A stretch of 64,000 nucleotides of DNA. It comes from Prochlorococcus sp. AG-355-I04. GTDB taxonomy: Bacteria; Cyanobacteriota; Cyanobacteriia; PCC-6307; Cyanobiaceae. Positions 51,511 to 64,000 of this stretch are shown in pieces. Each line of letters begins with the position of its first letter. The stretch's first letter is position 1. The notes below the pieces were generated by a model. That model had not been told where the DNA came from, did not search any database, and was given only the letters and a program-made list of their open reading frames with translations. A program made the position numbers and the translations under genes. Location of the stretch: positions 40,499 through 104,498 of the forward strand of contig QCDL01000005.1 of NCBI GenBank assembly GCA_003280915.1, written 5' to 3'.

Positions 51511-51882
51511 TTAATCCATTGATTCCCACATGTTTTTTATTTCATAAAATAAATTTTGCGCAATTGGTATCGGCCAATACATTTCGAAGGATCTAGTTTG
51601 GTCTTGACTTTCAAAAACAAACCTTAAACTCCATTCATTCTTTTTGCCATCTAAATGAATATACCAAGGTAGTTGTTCCAATTCTAAACTAATGAATTCT
51701 TCATCCATTAGTTCATCTTGAATAGCTGCTTGTTGCTCATTAATTCTTAAAAGTAGAAGGTAGAGTGAATAGAATTCACTTTTTTGTAACTCAATTGACC
51801 AATTGTCTACACCAATCAAAAAGCAAAATTTGCCTTTTTTAAAATCTCTAAGTAATCTCCATCTTTTTTGGTCTTTTACCAA
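51511..51882 (-). CDS. DUF1818 family protein
   Basis: The 123-residue protein carries RWRLLRDFKKGKFCFLIGVDN, SIELQKSEFYSLYLLLLRI, LEQLPWYIHLDG and FEMYWPIPIAQNLF, the DUF1818 family of cyanobacteria and plastids. Function unknown. It begins two bases after rpoZ, so it is transcribed with it. Confidence 0.85.
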   Translation of the reverse strand: MVKDQKRWRLLRDFKKGKFCFLIGVDNWSIELQKSEFYSLYLLLLRINEQQAAIQDELMDEEFISLELEQLPWYIHLDGKKNEWSLRFVFESQDQTRSFEMYWPIPIAQNLFYEIKNMWESMD

Positions 51883-51884
51883 AA

Positions 51885-52121
51885 TTAACCTGGAAGTAAA
51901 TCTGGTTGATCTTGTTCGTCGCTTAGTTCAATAATTGACCTTTGAACGGGTTTAATATTTGACTCCTCTAGTAAGCCATCAAAATCATCAAAACGTCTTT
52001 GTTTAGCTCTGAAAGCAATTTTCACTGTAGTTAAATATCTATTAGTTGATTTTCTTATCAAGCTCTCACCTCTCTTAGCAAGATCATTAGAATCAACTCC
52101 TGCATTATTTGATATGTTCAT
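51885..52121 (-). CDS. rpoZ: RNA polymerase omega subunit
   Basis: The 78-residue protein has [20 protein letters not shown] and [15 protein letters not shown], the cyanobacterial omega core. Omega stabilises beta' in the RNA polymerase. Gene order rpoZ-DUF1818 is common in cyanobacteria. Confidence 0.92.
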   Translation of the reverse strand: MNISNNAGVDSNDLAKRGESLIRKSTNRYLTTVKIAFRAKQRRFDDFDGLLEESNIKPVQRSIIELSDEQDQPDLLPG

Positions 52122-52215
52122 TAAAAAAAATTTTTTACTATAAAATATATTTTACAGTCTATTCGAACGTTTCAAAGCATAAATACAAAAAAATTTAATT
52201 GATTCAAATAATTTT

Positions 52216-53784
52216 ATGGAAGAAAGTTTATCTGGAACACTTGCTATTGATTTAGGGAATACTAATACTGTAGTAGCTTTTCAAGAGCAAAAAGATATAA
52301 ACCCCATTTTAGTTGAAATACCGAACATTACATCATCTCCAGGAGTCATCCCTACAGCAGTTTGGTTCGAAGAAACCTCAAAGACTCCTAAAATTGGTTT
52401 AAGTGCTTTAAAGATGAGGGATAACTTTAATTCTGATCTATTTTTTCATTCAAATTTTAAAAGATTAATTGGAAATTCCGATGAAAGAATTAACAAAAAA
52501 AATATCTTAACCCCCAATGAATGTGGCAAAAAATTCTTTCAAATTTTGTGGGCAAGCATTCCTAACAAATATGAAATCAAAAGACTAGTCTTAACTGCTC
52601 CAATAGATACATATAAGGGGTACAGAGAATGGTTAGTTAATCTTTGCGAGGAAATATCAGTTGATGAAATAGCCTTAGTTGATGAGCCTACCGCTGCAAG
52701 TTTAGGAATAAATGTACCATTCGGTTCAAAAATTATGACATTAGATATTGGAGGAAGTACAGTCGATATGAATATAGTCAAAATAGAGGGAGGAGAAGGA
52801 AAATCTGGTCCAATAGCTGAACTATTAAAATTTAAAGGGAATGATGTAAGCTCAATTTCAAAACAAAAAATAAGGTGTGCTGAAATAATTGGAAAAACAG
52901 GCTCAAAAATTGGTGGGAAAGATATTGATCAATGGATAGTTGATTATTGTATTCCAGGTAATAATTACGTTACTAATCTTTTAAGAGCAGAAGCAATAAA
53001 ATGCAAATTCAGTTCATCTACAATTGAATATGAAACAAAATATCCAATAAAGTTATTTACTGAACAACATCAAGAAAAAGAATTTTACTTAAGTAAAGAA
53101 ATTTTTGAGACAATACTCATAGAAAATAATTTTCTTAATCATCTTAACTCTCTGCTCAAAGATTTATTAAATCAAGCAAGAGGCAAATTTTGCACAGTTG
53201 AAGACTTAATTGCAATTGTTTTGGTTGGAGGAGGAACTCAAATACCATTAATTCATGAATGGATAAGAAAAAAAATTCCAGAAATTCAAATAAAATCGCC
53301 ACCTCCTATCGAATCAATAGCTTTGGGAGCTTTAGCAATGACCCCAGGGGTAAAAATTAAAGACATATTAAATAAAGGGTTATCTATAAGATTATTTAAT
53401 AAAAGAGAACAAAAACACTTTTGGCATCCAATTTTTTGTAAAGGTCAAATATGGCCAACTGAAAACCCATTTAAACTGATCCTACAAGCCAGCAAAAATA
53501 ATCAAAAAATATTCGAAATAATAATTGGAGAGACACAAAAAGAAAGATCATATGATGTCATTTTTGAAAATGGATTACCAAAGTTATCAGAGGTTCAAAA
53601 TGAAGAAGAAATTATAAAATGGGATAAGAAACCACAAAAAATAGTATTAAAAAATAAATCTAATATTGGAGAAGACAATCTAAAACTTTTTTTTAAAATC
53701 ACAAAAAGTGCCGATTTATTAGTTAAGTGTTTTGATATTAAAGATGAATTTTTGGGAGAATATAATTTAGGAAATATCTTCTGA
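52216..53784 (+). CDS. Divergent Hsp70-family protein without helical lid
   Basis: The ATPase domain shows AIDLGNTNTVVAF, LTAPIDTYKGYREWL, DEPTAASLG, LDIGGSTVDMNI and VLVGGGTQIPLI. After about residue 390 the sequence resembles a beta-rich substrate domain, but at 522 residues the DnaK alpha-helical lid and EEVD-like end are absent. It is probably an actin-fold ATPase with a specialised client, not the main DnaK. Confidence 0.87.
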   Translation: MEESLSGTLAIDLGNTNTVVAFQEQKDINPILVEIPNITSSPGVIPTAVWFEETSKTPKIGLSALKMRDNFNSDLFFHSNFKRLIGNSDERINKKNILTPNECGKKFFQILWASIPNKYEIKRLVLTAPIDTYKGYREWLVNLCEEISVDEIALVDEPTAASLGINVPFGSKIMTLDIGGSTVDMNIVKIEGGEGKSGPIAELLKFKGNDVSSISKQKIRCAEIIGKTGSKIGGKDIDQWIVDYCIPGNNYVTNLLRAEAIKCKFSSSTIEYETKYPIKLFTEQHQEKEFYLSKEIFETILIENNFLNHLNSLLKDLLNQARGKFCTVEDLIAIVLVGGGTQIPLIHEWIRKKIPEIQIKSPPPIESIALGALAMTPGVKIKDILNKGLSIRLFNKREQKHFWHPIFCKGQIWPTENPFKLILQASKNNQKIFEIIIGETQKERSYDVIFENGLPKLSEVQNEEEIIKWDKKPQKIVLKNKSNIGEDNLKLFFKITKSADLLVKCFDIKDEFLGEYNLGNIF

Positions 53785-53791
53785 AAACAAC

Positions 53792-54328
53792 CTATTCAAG
53801 AAAAACTCCTTCTTCATTATCAACATTTTTTAAACGTAAACTAATACTTTCAAATTTACTAGTTGGCACTTTTTTACCGCAAAAATCTGGTTGAATAGGC
53901 AATTCTCTATGACCTCTATCTACCATTACTAATAACATCACTCTTTGAGGTCTGCCCCAAGAATATAAAGCATCCATTGCAGCTCTAATTGTTCTACCTG
54001 TGTAAATTACATCATCTACTAAAAGAATTTCTTGTTTCTCAATAGGAGTTGGAATATCGGCAGCTTTTATTAGGCGAGTTCCAACTCTATTTTGGTCATC
54101 TCTATAAAAAGTTGGATCAATTGTTCCTTTTCTAACTCTTAAACCTGTCCTAGAGAATAATTCCTTTTCTAGCACTTCGGTTAGTTCAATTCCTCTAGTT
54201 GGAATGCCAACCAATAGAAGGTTATCGAGTTTTTTTACTTTTTCAATAATTTCGGAAGTTAACCGCGCAATAGTTTTTCTAAGCTCAACTTCAGTAAGTA
54301 TTACGATCTTTTTTGTTTTCTTGGACAT
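53792..54328 (-). CDS. pyrR: Uracil phosphoribosyltransferase / pyr regulator PyrR
   Basis: The 178 residues include GIPTRGIELTEVLEKELF and the PRPP loop LLVDDVIYTGRTIRAAMD, then DRGHRELPIQPDFCGK, the PyrR signature. In Gram-positives PyrR regulates pyr mRNA by attenuation and has weak UPRTase activity; in cyanobacteria the RNA role is uncertain. Convergent with the Hsp70 gene. Confidence 0.92.
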   Translation of the reverse strand: MSKKTKKIVILTEVELRKTIARLTSEIIEKVKKLDNLLLVGIPTRGIELTEVLEKELFSRTGLRVRKGTIDPTFYRDDQNRVGTRLIKAADIPTPIEKQEILLVDDVIYTGRTIRAAMDALYSWGRPQRVMLLVMVDRGHRELPIQPDFCGKKVPTSKFESISLRLKNVDNEEGVFLE

Positions 54329-54465
54329 GATTTATCAATAAATAAAAGTCGTCTAATATTTTCATAAATTAGCAAAAGCTAACTATGTTAAATATAAATT
54401 GTTAAAGAGTAACGTTTAAAGCTAAATTTAAGGTTGGATCAGTTAAAAATGAATTTGATCTAAAT

Positions 54466-56088
54466 ATGTCAAAGATTAGCAGCAAAAATATTAAAAGATT
54501 AACTCTTCCTCAGAGCCCTGTAGTACTCGCAATATTAGATGGATGGGGATATCGACAAGAAAAATCAGATAATGCCATAAGAAGTGCCCATACACCAATC
54601 ATGGATTCATTATGGCATGCTTATCCACACACCTTAATAAGTGCTAGTGGATCTGATGTAGGCCTCCCAGATGGTCAAATGGGCAATTCAGAGGTAGGGC
54701 ACCTTACCATTGGTTCGGGAAGAATAATACAACAAGAACTTGTACGGATTTCGAATATTGTAAAAAATGATCAATTAGGTTTAGTAAATGAGTTAAAAGA
54801 GATGGCTGATTTATTAAAGAAAAATAATTCTACTTTGCATATCACTGGATTATGTTCAGATGGTGGAGTTCATAGCCATATTGATCATTTATTAGGATTA
54901 ATAAAATGGGCGTCTGAAAATGAAATCAAAAAAGTTGCAATCCATATTATTACCGATGGAAGAGATACTCCTGCAAAAAGCGCCTCTAAATATTTAAATC
55001 AAATAGAATCATGTATAAAAAAATTTAACACCGGAGAAATAGCTTCCATATGCGGAAGATACTGGATGATGGATAGAAATCTTTTATGGGATAGAACAGA
55101 AAAAGCATATTCTAATTTGACTGATCCAGATATTCAAATAACAAATATTTCTCCTCAGGATTACATTGAAAAGAGTTATGACAAAAACATAACCGATGAA
55201 TTTTTAGAGCCCATACGAATCTCTGAAAACTATCTAAAGGATGGGGATAGTTTGATTTGCTTTAACTTTCGTCCAGACAGAGCAAGACAAATATTTAAAT
55301 CACTTTCAATCAAAGAATTCTCAGATTTTGAAAGAAAAAATTATCCAAATCTAAATTTTGTCACTTTTACTCAATATGATCCGAGCTTTCCCGTTAAAGT
55401 TGCATTTCCACCTGAATCACTAAATAATTTTATAGGCCAAATAGTGTCAGAAAACGGACTTAAACAATACAGAACCGCGGAAACTGAAAAATATCCTCAT
55501 GTGACATACTTTTTCAATGGAGGTGTTGAAATTCCTTTACCTGGAGAAGAGAGACATTTGATTCCATCTCCAAGAGTCGCAACTTATGATATGGAACCCG
55601 AAATGTCTGCGGAGGAATTAACTATTAGTTGCTCTAAAGCAATTAAAAGTGGGAATTATGCTTTTGTTGTAATTAATTTTGCCAATCCTGATATGGTTGG
55701 TCACACAGGCAACATGGATGCAACAATTAAAGCTATAGAAAAAGTAGATAAATGTATAGGTCAAATAGTTAATGCTACTGGAGAAATGGGTGGAAGCATT
55801 CTTATTACAGCCGATCATGGTAATGCAGAGGTAATGAAAGGACCTGAAGGGGAACCATGGACAGCACACACAATAAATAAAGTTCCATTAATTTTGATTG
55901 AAGGTGAAAAAAGAAAAATACCAAATATGGGAAATGAAATTAATTTAAGAGATAATGCCGGCTTAGCAGATATTGCTCCCACTTTATTGCAATTATTAAA
56001 TCTCCCTATCCCAAAAGACATGACAGGCAAATCTCTCATACAAGAAATTGAATTAAAAGGTTATAATAAAGTTGTTCAACACGTTTAA
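54466..56088 (+). CDS. gpmI: Cofactor-independent phosphoglycerate mutase
   Basis: This manganese-dependent enzyme converts 3- and 2-phosphoglycerate. The 540 residues show AILDGWGYR, the phosphoserine loop [40 protein letters not shown] and ADHGNAEVM near the C-terminus, all metal or substrate ligands. It is followed by secG 23 bases later. Confidence 0.96.
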   Translation: MSKISSKNIKRLTLPQSPVVLAILDGWGYRQEKSDNAIRSAHTPIMDSLWHAYPHTLISASGSDVGLPDGQMGNSEVGHLTIGSGRIIQQELVRISNIVKNDQLGLVNELKEMADLLKKNNSTLHITGLCSDGGVHSHIDHLLGLIKWASENEIKKVAIHIITDGRDTPAKSASKYLNQIESCIKKFNTGEIASICGRYWMMDRNLLWDRTEKAYSNLTDPDIQITNISPQDYIEKSYDKNITDEFLEPIRISENYLKDGDSLICFNFRPDRARQIFKSLSIKEFSDFERKNYPNLNFVTFTQYDPSFPVKVAFPPESLNNFIGQIVSENGLKQYRTAETEKYPHVTYFFNGGVEIPLPGEERHLIPSPRVATYDMEPEMSAEELTISCSKAIKSGNYAFVVINFANPDMVGHTGNMDATIKAIEKVDKCIGQIVNATGEMGGSILITADHGNAEVMKGPEGEPWTAHTINKVPLILIEGEKRKIPNMGNEINLRDNAGLADIAPTLLQLLNLPIPKDMTGKSLIQEIELKGYNKVVQHV

Positions 56089-56111
56089 AGTTAATAAAAG
56101 TCTTTTAAGCA

Positions 56112-56339
56112 ATGATTCAAATTATTAGTTGGATTTGGGTATTTTCTGGAGTTCTTCTCATTCTCTTAGTTTTACTTCATAGTCCTAAAGGGGATGGAAT
56201 GGGAGGAATAGCGGCCAGTGGAAGCTCTATGTTTAACAGCGCAAGCAGTGCGGAAGCCTCTTTGAATAAAATAACTTGGACTTTTTTAGTGATATTTTTA
56301 TCTCTGGCAATTATTCTCAGCGCTGGTTGGATTTCATAA
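56112..56339 (+). CDS. secG: Protein translocase subunit SecG
   Basis: The 75-residue product has two helices (IISWIWVFSGVLLILLVLLH and a second near the C-terminus) separated by PKGDGMGGIAASGSSMFNS, the SecG linker. It is part of SecYEG. Close spacing to gpmI suggests co-transcription, and a bidirectional terminator follows. Confidence 0.93.
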   Translation: MIQIISWIWVFSGVLLILLVLLHSPKGDGMGGIAASGSSMFNSASSAEASLNKITWTFLVIFLSLAIILSAGWIS

Positions 56340-56346
56340 AAGTAGA

Positions 56347-56376
56347 AAAAAGGGACCAATTTAATTGGTCCCTTTT
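56347..56376. terminator. Bidirectional terminator between secG and groL
   Basis: The perfect inverted repeat AAAGGGACCAAT/ATTGGTCCCTTT with a TTA loop is flanked by A run on one side and T run on the other. It serves the convergent secG and groL transcripts. Confidence 0.93.
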
Positions 56377-56403
56377 AAAAATCAATTAAAAGCTATTATT
56401 TAG

Positions 56404-58405
<2,002 letters not shown>

Positions 58406-58429
58406 AGATTAATGGAGGATCATGATTGA

Positions 58430-58442
58430 GACGCTTAGCGTC
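58430..58442. promoter_or_regulatory. Palindrome upstream of groES
   Basis: GACGC-TTA-GCGTC lies about 25 bases before the groES start. It is not the CIRCE element (TTAGCACTC-N9-GAGTGCTAA). On the minus strand TATAC comes just before it, so it may overlap the promoter or untranslated leader. Any regulatory role is inference. Confidence 0.4.
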
Positions 58443-58623
58443 GTATAAAAATGGAAAGAGAATTTCTCTGTCCGTATCATCAACAACATAATCTGCAAAG
58501 CGGCAATTCAACCATACTTAAACTGTGCGGGTGGCCGAACCCATTTAACGAATCTACCCATGAGGTGGTAGTATTTTCGCATTATGAGCTGTTTAAAATC
58601 AGCTATTCATCACCAATCAATAA

Positions 58624-60087
<1,464 letters not shown>

Positions 60088-60128
60088 AAATCTTATATTT
60101 ATAGTTAACTTTCAATAATATTAAATTA

Positions 60129-60533
60129 ATGTCAATTTCTCTAAAAGTTTTAGCTCCTAATAAAAATGTTTATCAAGGCGAAGCTGAAGAAGTAATCCTT
60201 CCTAGTACTACTGGTCAAATCGGAATACTACCAGGACATATCTCTTTAGTTACAGCTATAGATATTGGTGTTTTAAGGGTAAGAATGAATTCCCAATGGA
60301 AATCAATAGCTCTTATGGGAGGCTTCGCTGAAATTGAATCAGATGAAGTCATAGTTTTAGTAAATAATGCTGAAATTGGTTCTGAGATTAATGTTCAAAA
60401 TGCTGAACAAGACCTTAAAGAAGCAAAATTAGCAATTAGCAAATTTTCTGAAAATGAAAAAAACCCAGAAAAAATTAAAGCCTTGAAAGAGGTTTCTAAG
60501 GCTGAGGCTAGGATTCAAGCTGCAAAGAACTAA
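60129..60533 (+). CDS. atpC: ATP synthase F1 epsilon subunit
   Basis: The 134-residue rotor subunit regulates F1 activity. It shows [40 protein letters not shown] and the helical C-terminal part (EARIQAAKN). It follows atpD by 41 bases and is convergent with the PSRP-3 gene, whose stop is three bases away. Confidence 0.96.
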   Translation: MSISLKVLAPNKNVYQGEAEEVILPSTTGQIGILPGHISLVTAIDIGVLRVRMNSQWKSIALMGGFAEIESDEVIVLVNNAEIGSEINVQNAEQDLKEAKLAISKFSENEKNPEKIKALKEVSKAEARIQAAKN

Positions 60534-60536
60534 TAT

Positions 60537-61010
60537 TTAAGCAGTTCCACAAAAAGTTACTTCGGGGAACTTTAATTTGGCTTCTTCTAATTTTTTTGTT
60601 TTACCTTCTTCTTGCCAATAATTTATTACTTCAGTAGCTTTATTCAATATTTCTACTCTTTCGTTATCTGTAATCCAACCTTTACTCTCTATTTCACTTT
60701 TTAATTTTTCCCAAGCATCATCTCTTGGCCAAAAATAATAAGCAGTAAGAGGGCTTGCTCCTCCACCAACTATTTGATCGACTGCTAACGCCACATTATC
60801 AGGTAACCACAATACTTTTATTATGAACCTACCTTCATCAGGTTTAGGGGTATAACCGGATGGTACTCCATCTTCATCAATTGTTGCAGCTGCTAATACA
60901 GCTGTTGCACCCATCATTCCAGAATTAGGAGAAGAATTTTTAGACTTTGGAGCATCACTATTTTCCTTTTTTTCTGTTGAATTTTGATTTAACTTATCTG
61001 ATGAGGTCAT
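60537..61010 (-). CDS. Ribosomal protein PSRP-3/Ycf65
   Basis: Residues ~60-140 carry the PSRP-3/Ycf65 core: [39 protein letters not shown] and [20 protein letters not shown]. This 30S ribosomal protein is found in cyanobacteria and chloroplasts. The first 45 residues are low-complexity ([19 protein letters not shown]) and probably disordered, an extension compared with plastid forms. Confidence 0.9.
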   Translation of the reverse strand: MTSSDKLNQNSTEKKENSDAPKSKNSSPNSGMMGATAVLAAATIDEDGVPSGYTPKPDEGRFIIKVLWLPDNVALAVDQIVGGGASPLTAYYFWPRDDAWEKLKSEIESKGWITDNERVEILNKATEVINYWQEEGKTKKLEEAKLKFPEVTFCGTA

Positions 61011-61115
61011 TCACTTATTTATGTACAATAAATAATTTATCAGTTTATGGTCACATTTTGATTGATTTATTCAAAATTTCTTGAATTTAGTTATGGATAA
61101 GTTCCTAAGAGGATT

Positions 61116-61274
61116 TTATCTATCATGAGATACTTCATAAAAGTCATAAATAGTAGCTTCCAATGAATCCCAAAGATCTTTGGGGATATCGTTTTCTTCT
61201 GCGAACATGCCAAGTTGACTAGCTAAGCCTCTTGCTTGAGACAGTTTCGTATCATATGAATCTGACTTATTCAT
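61116..61274 (-). CDS. 52-residue hypothetical protein
   Basis: A short acidic soluble frame (SDSYDTKLSQARGLASQLGM, DIPKDLWDSLEATIYDFYE). Composition is protein-like and close to a core gene neighbourhood. It is not in the track because of its size. Confidence 0.6.
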   Translation of the reverse strand: MNKSDSYDTKLSQARGLASQLGMFAEENDIPKDLWDSLEATIYDFYEVSHDR

Positions 61275-61328
61275 TTTTGAGCTTTAAACTTTATAAAAAA
61301 TAAATCTATTGACTAAATAAGTCAAATT

Positions 61329-62654
61329 TTAAAATTCTAAATCAGAAATTTCTTTTAGTGCCGCAATGCTTAAAATTTCTGGATTTGTATCTGTGACCAA
61401 AACATCATCTTCTATTCTTATCCCAATGCCTTTCCATTTATCCTCTATGAGGGGTTGACCCTCAGGGACTGGGATCCTATCACTAATATAAATCCCAGGT
61501 TCTACCGTAAGAATCATTCCATTCTGTAAAGGTACTTCATAGTCTCCCATTCTGTATGCTCCAACATCATGAACATCTAAGCCGAGCCAATGACCAGTTC
61601 TATGCATATAAAGATGCTTATAAGATTGATTCTCAATTATCTCCTTAGTACTGCCCGACAATAAACCAAGATCTTTTAATCCTTCTACAAGAATTGTTAA
61701 AGCGACATTATGAACAGCACTAGAATTAGACCCCTTTACAGCACTTTTAATTGCATTTTTCTGCGCACTCAATACAATTTCATAGATAGCTTTTTGCTCT
61801 TTAGAAAATTTACCACCTATTGGAATAGTTCTAGTAATGTCTCCATTGTAATAATCAGTTAGTGAGCAGCCAGCATCCACCAATAATAAATCATCTTTTT
61901 TCAAGGGTGCGTTATTGGAAGTGTAATGCAATATACATGCATTATCTCCCGAAGCAACAATAGAGTTATAAGCTGGTCCTCTCGCCCCTTTTTCCAAGAA
62001 GAATCCCTCTAGAAGACCCTGAATTTGTCTTTCATTTTTCTTTGATGAAATAGATTCTCTAACTAGTTCATGAGCTTCGGCTGAAATTTGTATAGCCTCT
62101 CTCATTCTCTTAATTTCAAATTCACTTTTAATTAATCTCATCTCATTTAAATAAATTTCTGGAGATTTTATAGAATTTGGGCCAACCCCTAATCTTGAGC
62201 GATTATCAAGTTGTTGTACAAATATCTCAAGTACCAGTTTCTCAATGGATGGATGCTTACCAATTGAAAAAACAAGTTCATCAGAACCATTTAGGTAAGC
62301 TGGCAGTAATTCTCTTAATTCGTTTATTGAGTGGGCCTTATCAGCATTAAACTCTTTTTCAGCACCCTCTAAGCCCCATCTAAAGCCATGCCAAACTTCG
62401 CTTATAACATCTTTAGGAGCAACAAACATAATAAATCTCTCTCCCTTTGGCTTATGCGACAAGAAAAGAGCAATTGCATCTGGCTCATCAAAACCTGTTA
62501 AATACCAAAAATTACTTTCTTGCCTAAAGGGATATTCACAATCGGCATGATGCTTTACAAGATTAGCCCCAGGGATAATAGCAGCTTTACCACCTAATTT
62601 ATTTAGGAATATTTCTCTTCTTTCTTCAAAAACATTATTTTCAGGTTTATTCAT
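61329..62654 (-). CDS. pepP: Xaa-Pro aminopeptidase
   Basis: PepP removes N-terminal residues in front of proline with two metals. The N-terminal creatinase-like domain (FRQESNFWYLTGFDEPDAIA) precedes the M24 domain with metal ligands in VDAGCSLTDYYNGDITRT, HRTGHWLGLDVHD, VEPGIYISD and IRIEDDVLV. The 441 residues are a normal PepP length. Confidence 0.94.
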   Translation of the reverse strand: MNKPENNVFEERREIFLNKLGGKAAIIPGANLVKHHADCEYPFRQESNFWYLTGFDEPDAIALFLSHKPKGERFIMFVAPKDVISEVWHGFRWGLEGAEKEFNADKAHSINELRELLPAYLNGSDELVFSIGKHPSIEKLVLEIFVQQLDNRSRLGVGPNSIKSPEIYLNEMRLIKSEFEIKRMREAIQISAEAHELVRESISSKKNERQIQGLLEGFFLEKGARGPAYNSIVASGDNACILHYTSNNAPLKKDDLLLVDAGCSLTDYYNGDITRTIPIGGKFSKEQKAIYEIVLSAQKNAIKSAVKGSNSSAVHNVALTILVEGLKDLGLLSGSTKEIIENQSYKHLYMHRTGHWLGLDVHDVGAYRMGDYEVPLQNGMILTVEPGIYISDRIPVPEGQPLIEDKWKGIGIRIEDDVLVTDTNPEILSIAALKEISDLEF

Positions 62655-62727
62655 AAATTATCTATTGGCGTATTTTAAAAAAAATGGAAGAATTAATTAA
62701 AAGAGATTTAGTATCTAATCTATTTTA

Positions 62728-63705
62728 ATGGAACCAAATGTATACGGCTTAATTTTGCTCATAATTACTATTATAATTGGGTCAGCATGTTGTTCGGGAG
62801 TAGAAGCGGCTTTTTTAGCTGTTAATTCAATTAAAGTTTTAGAAATAGCCTCAAAACAAAGGCCAAAAAGTTCTGCGAATCAACTACTTAAACTGAGAAA
62901 ACACCTTGGAAGAACACTAACTGTTATAACGATTACAAATAATGGATTTAACATCATTGGAAGTCTTGTTTTAGGTGTATACGGAGCAATGATAATTAAT
63001 AGTAATTATGGCTTAACCTTATTTTCAATTGTTTTTTATATATTAGTTGTATTAGTAGGAGAAGTTCTTCCGAAAGCTCTTGGTACAAAATTTTCAGTTC
63101 AGATAGCATTATTATCAGTTCCTATCTTGAGAATATTAAATATCTTAATGAAACCATTTTTAATACTAATCGAACAAATATTTCCAGTTATTACTGCAGA
63201 AAATGAAATTTCAACTGATGAGGCGGAAATTAGACAAATGGCAAAAATTGGGAGTCAGAAAGGTTTAATAGAAGCTGATGAGGCAGCAATGATATTTAAG
63301 GTTTTTCAATTAAATGACTTAAAAGCTAAAGACTTAATGATCCCTAGGGTATCAGCACCTTGTCTTAATGGATCTTCCAATCTTAATGAAATTTCAAAAC
63401 TTATAATGATAGATAACTCTCCATGGTGGGTGATTTTAGGAGATAAAGTTGACAAAATAATAGGTGTAGTTCAGCGTGAGAAAATATTAGAAGAATTAAT
63501 TAATGGCGAAAATAAAAAATCCTTATCAGAAATTTGCGAACAAGTGGACTACATTCCAGAAATGATTAAAGCAGATCAATTATTGACAAGATTTGACAAG
63601 AATCATAAAGGAGTAAAAGTAGTAGTAGATGAATTTGGGGGATTCGTGGGAATTATTGGTGCAGAAGCTGTGTTATCTGTCATAGCTGGTTGGTGGAAGA
63701 AATAA
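62728..63705 (+). CDS. CNNM/CorC-type membrane protein (DUF21 with CBS pair)
   Basis: The first ~190 residues have the DUF21 pattern (IIIGSACCSGVEAAFLAVNS, VVLVGEVLPKALGTKFS). A CBS pair follows (LMIPRVSAPCLNGSSNLNEI, WWVILGDKVDKIIGVVQREK). Such proteins are linked to magnesium homeostasis; the old hemolysin label is not evidence of lysis. It ends three bases before the GTPase gene. Confidence 0.9.
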   Translation: MEPNVYGLILLIITIIIGSACCSGVEAAFLAVNSIKVLEIASKQRPKSSANQLLKLRKHLGRTLTVITITNNGFNIIGSLVLGVYGAMIINSNYGLTLFSIVFYILVVLVGEVLPKALGTKFSVQIALLSVPILRILNILMKPFLILIEQIFPVITAENEISTDEAEIRQMAKIGSQKGLIEADEAAMIFKVFQLNDLKAKDLMIPRVSAPCLNGSSNLNEISKLIMIDNSPWWVILGDKVDKIIGVVQREKILEELINGENKKSLSEICEQVDYIPEMIKADQLLTRFDKNHKGVKVVVDEFGGFVGIIGAEAVLSVIAGWWKK

Positions 63706-63708
63706 ATC

Positions 63709-64000
63709 ATGAAAAAAGTTAAAAATAATAAAAATTATCTACTTTTAAAAAATTGGTGGGAAAATATTGATCTTACTAACTATGAAAAAAGTTTCTTTAA
63801 TAGGGAAATAATTTCTTTTAATCAACAACTGTTTAGGCTTAAAGAAAAAAAAATAAGAATTGGAGTATATGGCAAATCTGGAGTAGGAAAATCTTCTTTT
63901 TTAAATTCTTTATTAGAAAAAGATATATTCAAAACAAATATTATCAACGGCACCACAAGAGAAATACAATCGGAATTTTGGACTCTAAAAGATCAAACAC
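63709..64000 (+). CDS. P-loop GTPase, C-terminus cut by window edge
   Basis: About 97 residues are visible. The P-loop RIGVYGKSGVGKSSFLNSLL and a later TTRE suggest the Era/Obg-type TRAFAC GTPases or a DUF697-like protein. It begins three bases after the CNNM gene and is probably co-transcribed. Target unknown. Confidence 0.75.
   Translation, partial: MKKVKNNKNYLLLKNWWENIDLTNYEKSFFNREIISFNQQLFRLKEKKIRIGVYGKSGVGKSSFLNSLLEKDIFKTNIINGTTREIQSEFWTLKDQT

Overview
The window is a piece of a high-light-clade Prochlorococcus chromosome, or a very close marine picocyanobacterium. The base composition is strongly AT-rich, intergenic spaces are short, and the genes are cyanobacterial: plant-type ferredoxin petF, a photosystem II S4-domain protein, Hli antenna-family proteins, two membrane fatty-acid desaturases, PSRP-3/Ycf65, rpoZ with DUF1818, and an atpD-atpC pair separate from the other ATP synthase genes. 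All identifications come from reading motifs; no database was searched.

Layout. 1-19.3 kb is mostly housekeeping: a SpoIID-like protein cut by the edge, rnz, a pentapeptide-repeat protein, petF, serA-prmA, the S4 protein, a tRNA-Val, a PPOX flavoprotein, a photolyase-like protein head-to-head with a ligase-like protein, murD, pirin, DUF1643/DUF2214, a GAF protein and a BaiN/HI0933-like flavoprotein. 19.4-46 kb is accessory and island-like. It has few large genes (EamA transporter, two desaturases, LptF/G-type permease, two glycosyltransferases, LOG protein) set among dozens of 30-110 residue ORFs, many missing from the ORF track because they are shorter than 60 codons. Several of these tiny genes form paralogous pairs inside the window. 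Three hli genes, several strong RNA hairpins and a tyrosine-recombinase remnant at 46.1 kb support island character. 46.6-50.3 kb holds large unrecognised genes. From 50.4 kb the core resumes: EVE protein, DUF2811, DUF1818-rpoZ, an Hsp70 relative, pyrR, gpmI-secG, groES-groEL, atpD-atpC, PSRP-3, pepP, a CNNM/CorC-type protein and a GTPase cut by the right edge.

How the parts relate. The accessory region looks like stress and envelope adaptation: Hli proteins bind chlorophyll and protect photosystems, desaturases tune membrane lipids, the glycosyltransferases and LptF/G-type permease act on the cell surface, and DoxX and single-TM peptides sit in membranes. The observations most worth following are a photolyase-like protein whose domains appear swapped (9.6-10.7 kb), a run of four micro-genes of which three overlap by ATGA (41.4-41.9 kb), families of tiny cysteine-motif proteins (C-X8-C-X3-C ends and twin CX3C), candidate small RNAs near 31.3, 36.1, 39.3 and 39.8 kb, and a DnaA-box cluster at 51.4 kb.
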